Below, in pieces: positions 1 to 5,111 of a stretch of 5,111 bases of DNA. The stretch comes from JANNOG01 sp031398915 (GTDB lineage Bacteria > Actinomycetota > Actinomycetes > Actinomycetales > JBBAYJ01): assembly GCA_031398915.1 (NCBI GenBank), contig JANNOG010000101.1, forward strand, positions 1-5,111, written 5' to 3'. Position 1 is the stretch's first letter. Each line of letters starts with the position of its first letter. The notes beneath the pieces are model-generated. The model was not told the origin of the DNA. It was given only the letters and a program-made list of their open reading frames with translations, and did no database searches. A program made the position numbers and the translations under genes.

Positions 1-684
1 GGGTTTGTTCTCCGTTTTGTTGAGGTCGAGCTCGGACTTCCCGAACCGGCCCTCGAGGAACCGGCCCTGGTCGGCCAGGGACTTGGCGTCGTTGGCGAAC
101 ACGCCGTCAGCGATCTTGGTGAGCTCGACCTGCAGCAGGCCGAGCTGGGCGAGCAGTTCTTCGTGGGCGGTCCGACGGCCCTCGACGCGTCGTTGCATGG
201 CATAGGTGCGGGGCAGGTTGAGGTAGGTCTCGAGGCTGGTCGGCAGGTAGTCGTGAATGGTGCGCCCCACGACGAACAACCCCTCGGCGTTCGCTGCCAG
301 GCTTTCGCCGCGCCGCAGGATCACGTCGAGGGTGTCGAGGATCTCGCGACTGGCTGCGGTGACATCCGCGGGCAGTTTTCCGCCGTAGCGCTGCACCTGG
401 TTCCGCAGCGATGCGAGGTCCTTGCGAAGCTGCTCGGCCTCGATCGCCCCGCTGCCGACGTGGAGGTCGACCTTGTCGCGGGGCGCCAGAACCGCCCCGA
501 TTCCGTACACGCCGGCCACCGCCACCGGCCACAACCAGCCCAACCCTCCGGTTCCGGCTGCCACCAGGCCCAGATGAGTGCCCAGCGCAGCAAGCCCGCC
601 GACGGACCCGATGATGTTGGCCCGTGATCCGAGGTACCGCAGGACCGGACCCCCATCGGATCCCCCGCGGCTACTGGTAGCCAC
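1..684 (-). CDS. XpaC-like membrane protein, 3' end cut by window edge
   Basis: The first 228 codons are visible; the frame is open to the window edge, so the C-terminus is missing. I chose the GTG at 684-682 because AGGAG (693-689) lies 4 nt upstream and no better start follows. Residues 1-20 are a Gly/Ser-rich leader. Residues about 23-43 and 47-67 form two hydrophobic segments, followed by the basic end APRDK. The rest (about 72-228) is cytoplasmic-looking, charged and helical, and contains HDYLPTSLETYLNLP at 144-158. Two N-terminal helices plus a central 'YLP..L..Y' segment recall the XpaC family (historically '5-bromo-4-chloroindolyl phosphate hydrolysis protein'). That name comes from an old phenotype and does not establish an enzyme activity; I see no catalytic motif. 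In B. subtilis xpaC sits beside yaaN, a TelA-family gene, and a telA gene lies two genes upstream here, which supports the assignment. The start overlaps the VWA gene by 14 nt, so translation is probably coupled. Coding in this frame is certain; the family call is moderately sure. Confidence 0.75.
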   Translation of the reverse strand, partial: MATSSRGGSDGGPVLRYLGSRANIIGSVGGLAALGTHLGLVAAGTGGLGWLWPVAVAGVYGIGAVLAPRDKVDLHVGSGAIEAEQLRKDLASLRNQVQRYGGKLPADVTAASREILDTLDVILRRGESLAANAEGLFVVGRTIHDYLPTSLETYLNLPRTYAMQRRVEGRRTAHEELLAQLGLLQVELTKIADGVFANDAKSLADQGRFLEGRFGKSELDLNKTENKP

Positions 685-2302
685 GGATCTCCTGGAAGGC
701 TCCGCTCAATGAGCCGTCGCGGGCGTCGAACGTCTCGCCGCCGGTCAATTCGGCCACCTGTTGCATCTCGGGGACGTCCGAGTCACCGAACAGCACGGCG
801 AACGTCGGAACGGACTGAATCGGCGCGGGCAGACCACCGTAGAACGACTCGAAATCCGAGTACTCCTGACCGAAGGTGTTCTCACCGTCCGTCATCAGCA
901 CGATCGACGTAAAGGTATCCGGGTTTTCGGCCACCTGCGCCTGTGCAACCTGGTAGGCCTCGATGAGGCTGTCGTAAATGGCCGTGTCGCCGAAGGCCTC
1001 CAGACCGTCCGCCCGCCCCGAGATCTGAGCCAGTACGTCGTCGCTGCCGCTTTCGGGTACCTCGAAGATCTCGGGTGACCCAGGTTCGGTGCTGAACGGG
1101 ATCAACGTCACGGACTCGCGGTTTCGGAACCGGGCGAAGGTGCCCTGAGTCGAGGTGTCCGCACCTGACAGGTCACGCAGCGCCTGGCGCAATGCCTCGA
1201 TCCGGTCACCCTCCATGGATCCCGACGTGTCCAGCACGAAGATGGTCTGTGGTGGCTGCCGGATCTCGTTGAGGTAGGCGTTGATCAGGTCGTTCGCCAC
1301 CTGAAGCTGGTTGGGGAACGGCAGGTCGACCAGCACCTGATCGGTGAAGGCGTCATCGACGCTCACGCCGGCGACGAGTGGTCGGCGTCGGGTGTCGTCG
1401 AGGATGCGCTGCTGCTGAGCCGGTTCTTGCAGCCACGACACCAGCGTGTCGAACTTCGTCCGGGCATCGTCATCGGCACTGGACAGGAACGTCAACGGAT
1501 AGTCGGCCGTCACGACCCCGTCGCTGGGGTACACCAGCGTCAACGGTTCGGGCGTCTCGTTGTTCTCGTTGATCTCGATGAGGACGGACTCGTAATTGAC
1601 CAGGCCGTCGACCTCCTGACCCGATTCGGCCTGTCGTTCGACGAATGCGTCTTTCAGCCATCCCGACGATCCTGCGGTCAACGTCTGACCCGAGAAGAAT
1701 CCTGTCAACTCGGGGGCCACCGTGTCGATGTCGGCAGTGGTCAATGCCGACCCGGTGCCGGACAAGGCGGTAGCCACCCCGATGAGGGCCGAGAAACCGG
1801 TGTTGGACGCGGCCGGGTTGGTCATGGCGAACGTGAAGTCACCGGCTTCGGCGGCCGCGGCGATATCACCCCACGAAGGCGGCGTACTGTCCCAGCCCAG
1901 TTCGGCCGCCTTGGATTCGCGCACCCCGAGTATCACCGGGGACGCCATGATGTTCTCGCTCGCGCCGACCTTTGCAGACGACTCGGGCAACAGGCTCAGG
2001 TAGCGGTCTGACGAGAACCACGCGGCCTGGAACGACCCGTCGGCCCCGCCGCTGGCGATCTGCTCGGCACCGCTCAACGTGCCGGTGTACTCGACCTCGA
2101 TGGTGGCGTCGATGACATCGGACGCCTCGGCCAGGAGGGGTTCGAGGTCGCGGACCTCGCTGCCGGCCAGGATTCGGAACGTCTCACCGGTGCCCGGAAT
2201 CTGTACCGAGCACCCGCCCAGCAACCCGGCGACGACGATGGTCGTCGTGGCGCCCACCACAACGGCGCGACGGCCGTCCCTGGTGTTCCGCTTCCGGTTC
2301 AC
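671..2302 (-). CDS. Lipoprotein with solute-binding-like and VWA domains
   Basis: 543 aa from a GTG at 2302-2300 that shares GTGA with the telA stop; the frame stays open far upstream, but that extension is a shadow of telA. Residues 1-12 are basic, 13-29 hydrophobic, and LLGGC puts a lipobox cysteine at 31, so the mature protein should be lipid-anchored outside the cytoplasmic membrane. Residues about 40-310 resemble a periplasmic-binding-protein fold (TFRILAGSE at 41-49, TNPAASNTGF at 161-170, VNYES at 235-239, LVYPSDGVV at 256-264). Residues about 352-540 are a VWA domain with a complete MIDAS: DTSGS at 358-362, Thr440 in GDTAIYD and Asp472 in LMTDGEN, predicting divalent-metal-dependent ligand binding. 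This two-domain architecture is known in actinobacteria; its substrate is not. The upstream ribosome site is weak, so translation probably depends on coupling to telA. The domain call is strong; the function is unknown. Confidence 0.9.
   Translation of the reverse strand: MNRKRNTRDGRRAVVVGATTTIVVAGLLGGCSVQIPGTGETFRILAGSEVRDLEPLLAEASDVIDATIEVEYTGTLSGAEQIASGGADGSFQAAWFSSDRYLSLLPESSAKVGASENIMASPVILGVRESKAAELGWDSTPPSWGDIAAAAEAGDFTFAMTNPAASNTGFSALIGVATALSGTGSALTTADIDTVAPELTGFFSGQTLTAGSSGWLKDAFVERQAESGQEVDGLVNYESVLIEINENNETPEPLTLVYPSDGVVTADYPLTFLSSADDDARTKFDTLVSWLQEPAQQQRILDDTRRRPLVAGVSVDDAFTDQVLVDLPFPNQLQVANDLINAYLNEIRQPPQTIFVLDTSGSMEGDRIEALRQALRDLSGADTSTQGTFARFRNRESVTLIPFSTEPGSPEIFEVPESGSDDVLAQISGRADGLEAFGDTAIYDSLIEAYQVAQAQVAENPDTFTSIVLMTDGENTFGQEYSDFESFYGGLPAPIQSVPTFAVLFGDSDVPEMQQVAELTGGETFDARDGSLSGAFQEIRGYQ
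689..693 (-). promoter_or_regulatory. Ribosome binding site deciding the XpaC-like start
   Basis: AGGAG on the minus strand, 4 nt before the GTG at 684-682. It lies inside the last codons of the VWA gene. It fixes the start of the downstream gene and shows the 14-nt overlap is functional rather than an ORF-calling accident. Confidence 0.6.
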
Positions 2303-3537
2303 AGCTTGGGGGCGTTCTCGGCGCTTCGCTGGCGTTCCAGGTACTCGCCGGCACGGGTGATCTCGGTCCGCAGTGACTCGACGGTGACCGCCATGTTGTC
2401 CACAGCCTGCGCCTTGAACGTATCGATGGTGTCGATGGTCTCGTAGATGTTGTCGAACGCCTCCTTGAGGACCTCGACGCTGACCGTGCTCGACGCCGCC
2501 TGGGTGTGGATCTCGCTGGTCTGCTGCTTGAGCATCTGGCTGGTGGCCAGGATCAAGTTGCCGGTCGTCGTGTTCAGTGCGGTGATCTGGTCGAGCACCA
2601 GCTTCTGGTTGGCCAGCGCCTGGGCCACGATCACGGCGGTGCGCAGGGCTGCCACCGTTGTCGTGGTCGCCCTGTCGACGCCCTTGATCAGCTCGACGTT
2701 GTTCTTGCGAACCATTTCGAGGGCCAGATACCCCTGCGCCGCAACGGCCAACTGGGTCAACAGGTCCTGGTGCTTCTGGCGGACGGCGAACAGCATGTCG
2801 GCCTTCAGCTGGTTGGCCTTCTCGGGATCGGTGAGTTCGACCTGCGCGATGTGCTCGGCGAGGGCGGCATCCAGACTGGACGCCAGCACCGCGTACTCCT
2901 GCAGCTTGTGCATCATGTCCCACAGATTCTTCTTCTCGCCCTCGATGGCGGCGTTGTCCTTGCGCAGTTCGTCCTGACCCGACATCAGGGCCTGGATGAT
3001 CTTGTTGAGGTTGTGCTGGGCGGATGCGTACTTGGCGAAGTAGTCGCGCAGCTTGTCACCGAAGGGGATCAGGCCGAGCAGCTTCTTGACCCCTGTCACG
3101 TCGTTGCGGCCCGGGTCGAGGTCTTCGACCTGGCGTCGCAGCTCGACCAGGGTGCCGGCGACGCGTCGCTGCGAATCGTCGGTCTCGCCCTTGGCGCCCT
3201 TGAGGGAGGCGACCGGGCGGTCCAGCATCCGGTTGGAGACGTTCGACGAGGCTCGGATCTCGGCGTTGCCCAGCTTGGAGATGTCGTCGATCTTCTTGGC
3301 GAACTCAGGCGCCTTGGGGTCCAGCGCGGCGAGACCGGCCACGTAGTTGCGGGCGCGCTCGCTGAGCGCCGACGCCGTCGACTCCTCCAGCGGCAGCATG
3401 GTGGCGGCCCGCTCGGTCGGGATGGACTTGACCGGCGCGGGGGGAACCAGAACCAGGTCGTCGGCAACCTCCGGTGCGGTTGCCACAGCAGTGGGTACCG
3501 GGCTGCTGGCGAGGTCGAGGCTGGCTTCGGAACTCAT
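2299..3537 (-). CDS. telA: TelA-family (toxic anion resistance) protein
   Basis: 412 aa from ATG at 3537-3535, with AAAGGA at 3551-3546 (8-nt spacing). No signal peptide or membrane segment is visible; it should be cytoplasmic. Residues 1-45 are Pro/Ala-rich and probably disordered. From about 55 the protein is almost wholly helical, with probable coiled-coil stretches around 125-145 and 185-280. Recognisable family segments are KKLLGLIPFGDKL (151-163), DPEKANQLKADML (237-249), DRATTTTVAALRTAVIVAQAL (residues 288-308; key features are the TTTTV run and ALRTAV) and a Thr/Gln-rich C-terminal helix region. The length matches TelA/KlaA/YaaN proteins. The family is named for tellurite resistance on plasmids, but most chromosomal members have no proven biochemical activity and are linked to envelope stress and membrane-acting agents. 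The stop overlaps the VWA gene start by 4 nt, tying the two proteins together. The family call is strong; a specific role in tellurite resistance is not shown. Confidence 0.92.
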   Translation of the reverse strand: MSSEASLDLASSPVPTAVATAPEVADDLVLVPPAPVKSIPTERAATMLPLEESTASALSERARNYVAGLAALDPKAPEFAKKIDDISKLGNAEIRASSNVSNRMLDRPVASLKGAKGETDDSQRRVAGTLVELRRQVEDLDPGRNDVTGVKKLLGLIPFGDKLRDYFAKYASAQHNLNKIIQALMSGQDELRKDNAAIEGEKKNLWDMMHKLQEYAVLASSLDAALAEHIAQVELTDPEKANQLKADMLFAVRQKHQDLLTQLAVAAQGYLALEMVRKNNVELIKGVDRATTTTVAALRTAVIVAQALANQKLVLDQITALNTTTGNLILATSQMLKQQTSEIHTQAASSTVSVEVLKEAFDNIYETIDTIDTFKAQAVDNMAVTVESLRTEITRAGEYLERQRSAENAPKL

Positions 3538-3545
3538 CGTGCGGG

Positions 3546-3551
3546 TCCTTT
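3546..3551 (-). promoter_or_regulatory. Ribosome binding site of telA
   Basis: AAAGGA on the minus strand, 8 nt before the ATG at 3537-3535. It sits just after the tandem-repeat tract, so telA has its own initiation signal although it lies only 111 nt behind the preceding gene. Confidence 0.6.
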
Positions 3552-3558
3552 CGGAGGC

Positions 3559-3630
3559 TTCGGGTCTGGCGTCGGGTCTGGCGTCGGGTCACGCGTCGGG
3601 TCTGGCGTCGGGTCAGGAGATCGGTCAGGA
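3559..3630. repeat. 12-bp tandem repeat, about six units, between two operon genes
   Basis: Units on the plus strand begin at 3559, 3571, 3583, 3595, 3607 and 3619, with consensus GTCGGGTCTGGC (GACCCGACGCCA on the coding strand). Units 2 and 4 match exactly, unit 1 has one mismatch, units 3 and 5 have two, and unit 6 is degenerate; a weak seventh may continue to 3642. The tract fills most of the 111-nt gap between the binding-protein stop (3649) and the telA start (3537). The unit length is a multiple of three, so copy-number change would not alter frame. In one minus-strand frame it reads as a Pro-Asp-Pro-Thr repeat. I see no convincing terminator hairpin here. Confidence 0.85.
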
Positions 3631-3648
3631 GGTCGGGGTGAGGCTCGG

Positions 3649-4812
3649 TCAGGTGGTCGGAGTCTCGCCCGCGGCGTCACCCTCGGCGTCCGGGTCGGCC
3701 GCAGGCCCACCAGCTGCCTCGTAGGACGCTTCGAGAGCGGCGATGAGGCGCTCGAGAACCTCGTAGGAGGGGGTGTCCGCGGTATCGACGACGTCGGGGG
3801 GTACCTCGACACTCTTCTCGGTCAGTACCTCCGAGAAGACCGACCGTTCGGGTACCCGGAAGCCGTACTCGGCCAGAAGTCGCTGCAGGCCCTGATCGGT
3901 CGCGATCAGCTGGCCGACGGCGTCACCGTTCTCGGTCAGCGATAGCAGCGTGTGCTGACTGAGCACCGTCGGTGAGGGGTACATCAGGACCATGTCGCCG
4001 GTGATGGTCCCGTCGTTGCGGATCTGACGATCCAGGAACTGGGATTCGTACGCCATGACCAGCGGTGCCTTACCCAGACCCAGCGTGAGGTAGTCGTTGA
4101 ACGGCCCGTCGGAGGACGCCTCGCTGAAGCCCTGGCCGAGGAACAATTCGCGCAGGACCGGCTCGACGGCGGCCTCTTGAGCAGTCGTGGTCACCACCGC
4201 GTCACCGTTGGCGACGTAGGACGCGATGGACAGGTACATGGCAGCCGAGTTGGACGTTCGGACATCGGTCGACGTGATGAGGATGGAGCGATCCGACGGG
4301 TACACCTGACCGTCGGTGTTGCCCGCCAGTTCGGTCCATCGGGTGCCGGCCTCGACGACGGCCAGGTATTCCGCCATGTCGAAGGCGTATGACCCGTCCG
4401 CGCGTTGCGACGCGAGCCCCGCCTCGGTCAGCAGTTCGACGATGGGGCCGAAGGTGGCGATCACCATCGGCGAGTAGAACGGGTCGTAGGTTCCGATGAC
4501 GTCACGTTCGGCCGCGATCTTGGCGGCGACCGGTGCGGACGACGGGAACGCGAAGTCGTACGTGGCCTCGTCCAGCGCCTCCGTGCCGATCTGGCGAGAG
4601 CCCGCAGTCTCGATCGTCACCTCGTAGCCGTTGTCCGCGAAGATCTCGCGGACCCGCTCGTCCTCGAAGAAGGCCCGCTTCTCGGAACCGATCACCCCGC
4701 TGACGGCGACCGTCGAATTGATCAGGCCGAACCCGTTGGTGCCGACCACGACCGCCGCGACCACACCGATCGTCAGGAGGAGCGCAAGAATGACGCCACC
4801 GGCACGTCGCAT
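3649..4812 (-). CDS. Membrane-anchored or secreted solute-binding-like protein
   Basis: 387 aa from ATG at 4812-4810, with GAGAGG at 4826-4821 (8-nt spacing). MRR is followed by a hydrophobic segment at about 6-24. There is no lipobox cysteine, so it is an uncleaved N-terminal anchor or a signal peptide. From about 33 the pattern is that of an extracellular periplasmic-binding-protein fold: TVAVSGVIGSEKRAFFED at 34-51, YDFAFPSSAPVAAKI at 85-99, YSPMVIATFGPI at 113-124, TSTDVRTSNSAA at 180-191 and VMAYESQFLD at 252-261. The tail after about 365 is acidic and Ala/Pro/Gly-rich, ending GETPTT. Several segments match the N-terminal half of the VWA lipoprotein in this operon, suggesting paralogy. 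No ABC permease or ATPase gene is visible, so a sensing or envelope role is as likely as transport. It is the first gene of the block. Codons 90-127 recur as an inverted copy at the right edge. The fold call is good; the ligand is unknown. Confidence 0.85.
   Translation of the reverse strand: MRRAGGVILALLLTIGVVAAVVVGTNGFGLINSTVAVSGVIGSEKRAFFEDERVREIFADNGYEVTIETAGSRQIGTEALDEATYDFAFPSSAPVAAKIAAERDVIGTYDPFYSPMVIATFGPIVELLTEAGLASQRADGSYAFDMAEYLAVVEAGTRWTELAGNTDGQVYPSDRSILITSTDVRTSNSAAMYLSIASYVANGDAVVTTTAQEAAVEPVLRELFLGQGFSEASSDGPFNDYLTLGLGKAPLVMAYESQFLDRQIRNDGTITGDMVLMYPSPTVLSQHTLLSLTENGDAVGQLIATDQGLQRLLAEYGFRVPERSVFSEVLTEKSVEVPPDVVDTADTPSYEVLERLIAALEASYEAAGGPAADPDAEGDAAGETPTT
4432..4545 (-). repeat. 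Inverted repeat arm 1, inside the solute-binding-like gene
   Basis: This 114-bp segment (codons 90-127 of the gene at 4812-3649) is the exact reverse complement of 4998-5111. By its uninterrupted coding context it is the original copy. The two arms are separated by 452 bp (4546-4997). Confidence 0.95.
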
Positions 4813-4820
4813 GGGGACAG

Positions 4821-4826
4821 CCTCTC
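4821..4826 (-). promoter_or_regulatory. Ribosome binding site of the solute-binding-like gene
   Basis: GAGAGG on the minus strand, 8 nt before the ATG at 4812-4810; it supports this start. No in-frame upstream start has a comparable signal. Confidence 0.5.
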
Positions 4827-4912
4827 AGATCTCCCTGACAGGTGCTGTGGGGTCAACCCCCGCAACCGACCTGCCGACTCCTATAGTGGTGGTGCATCCT
4901 CCCGCCCGAGAT
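4827..4912. promoter_or_regulatory. Divergent intergenic control region with possible -10 box and palindrome
   Basis: This gap separates the minus-strand operon from a plus-strand start at 4922. TATAGT at 4882-4887 (plus) is a plausible -10 hexamer, placing a start of transcription near 4894 and a leader of roughly 28 nt before GTG 4922; no good -35 is seen. On the minus strand the same bases give TATAGG (4885-4880), a weaker candidate for the operon. A 12-bp near-palindrome GGGGTCAACCCC (4849-4860, 5-bp arms) lies between them and also contains TTGACC on the minus strand (4856-4851), but no -10-like hexamer follows at normal spacing. All of this is inferred from short matches. Confidence 0.3.
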
Positions 4913-4921
4913 GAGGTATTC

Positions 4922-5041
4922 GTGCATGCCTTGAGTGCCATCACCGACCGGATCGATCAACTCCTCAAGACGCGACCAGACGGGGTGACCGCGACCACCG
5001 TCGTCCGCACCGGTCGCCGCCAAGATCGCGGCCGAACGTGA
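4922..5041 (+). CDS. Start of a divergent gene, interrupted at about 4998
   Basis: A GTG at 4922-4924 is preceded by GAGG (4913-4916) with 5-nt spacing. It opens VHALSAITDRIDQLL and continues TRPDGVTATT, which has the amphipathic pattern of a real protein N-terminus and lies downstream of a possible -10 box. I do not recognise the family. From 4998 the DNA is an inverted copy of the solute-binding-like gene, read here in a different frame from that gene, and it stops at TGA 5039-5041. Only about 25 codons (4922-4997) are therefore native; the rest is a junction product. The full gene presumably continues in the genome where this window has been diverted. GTG codons at 4886, 4889 and 4892 in the same frame are alternative starts with weaker ribosome sites. 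Confidence 0.4.
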   Translation: MHALSAITDRIDQLLKTRPDGVTATTVVRTGRRQDRGRT

Positions 5042-5111
5042 CGTCATCGGAACCTACGACCCGTTCTACTCGCCGATGGTGATCGCCACCTTCGGCCCCA
5101 TCGTCGAACTG
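4998..5111 (+). repeat. Inverted repeat arm 2, at the right edge of the window
   Basis: It is a perfect 114-bp reverse-complement copy of 4432-4545 (position p pairs with 9543-p). On the plus strand it reads PSSAPVAAKIAAERD and onward to FGPIVEL in the frame beginning at 4998, but that frame has a TGA at 4986-4988 and no start, so it is not an intact gene copy. Homology begins at CCGTC (4998-5002) and runs to the last base, so the true extent of the copy is unknown. It is probably an assembly or amplification chimera; a genuine inverted duplication remains possible. Confidence 0.95.

Noticed and set aside
321..656. Minus-strand open frames at 321-656 and 107-532 as separate genes
   Set aside because: They are shadows of the XpaC-like gene in another frame. 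The frame starting at 684 carries the membrane helices and the YLP motif and stays open to the edge.
2260..2302. Twin-arginine (Tat) signal in the VWA lipoprotein (RR at residues 11-12)
   Set aside because: The residues around the arginines (RDGRRAVVVG) do not match the Tat consensus; an ordinary Sec lipoprotein signal explains the N-terminus.
2303..2923. Upstream extension of the VWA gene frame into telA
   Set aside because: It is an out-of-frame shadow of telA with Arg/Gly-rich low-complexity translation. The GTG at 2302 directly precedes a lipoprotein signal, which fixes the real start.
3559..3642. CRISPR array
   Set aside because: The units are 12 bp and directly abutting, with no spacers; it is a simple tandem repeat.
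2506..3945. Long plus-strand open frame (479 codons) antisense to telA and its upstream gene
   Set aside because: Gly/Arg/Gln-rich composition with no recognisable domain. It runs across the intergenic repeat and two well-supported genes; long antisense frames are expected in GC-rich coding DNA.
4998..5111. A second, divergently oriented paralogue of the binding-protein gene
   Set aside because: Identity is perfect, homology begins mid-gene, and the frame is closed by TGA at 4986-4988 with no start codon, so it is not an intact gene.
4432..5111. Insertion-sequence or transposon terminal inverted repeats
   Set aside because: Arm 1 lies in the middle of an intact gene, the 452-bp interior encodes no transposase, and no target-site duplication is visible.

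Overview
The window is GC-rich DNA with a compact block of four genes on the minus strand, frequent GTG starts, overlapping genes and an exported lipoprotein. This fits a high-GC Gram-positive actinobacterium, though I cannot place it more precisely. The left edge cuts a gene and the right edge runs into an inverted copy of sequence already present inside the window, so this looks like a short contig or contig end.

Transcribed right to left, the layout is as follows. (1) 4812-3649 is a membrane-anchored or secreted protein with a periplasmic-binding-protein fold. (2) A 111-nt gap holds a 12-bp tandem repeat. (3) 3537-2299 is a TelA-family (toxic anion / tellurite resistance family) cytoplasmic helical protein. 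(4) 2302-671 is a lipoprotein with an N-terminal solute-binding-like domain and a C-terminal von Willebrand factor A (VWA) domain with an intact MIDAS metal site; its GTG start overlaps the telA stop by 4 nt. (5) 684-1 is a two-helix membrane protein resembling the XpaC family, overlapping the VWA gene by 14 nt and cut by the window edge. The overlaps suggest one translationally coupled operon.

xpaC next to a TelA-family gene is a known pairing (xpaC-yaaN in Bacillus subtilis), and VWA proteins are recurrent partners of TelA/Ter stress systems. Here the pair is flanked by two solute-binding-like proteins that look related to each other, with no ABC permease or ATPase in view. I infer an envelope-spanning complex in which cytoplasmic TelA and membrane XpaC-like protein work with two extracytoplasmic binding/VWA proteins. 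The ligand and the biological role are unknown.

Right of 4812 is a short divergent regulatory region (4813-4921), then the first ~25 codons of a plausible plus-strand gene (GTG at 4922). That gene is interrupted at about 4998, where the plus strand becomes a perfect 114-bp inverted copy of 4432-4545 (codons 90-127 of the binding-protein gene) running to the last base. Its abrupt junction, out-of-frame fusion and position at the very end make an assembly or amplification chimera the leading explanation; a genuine inverted duplication is the alternative.
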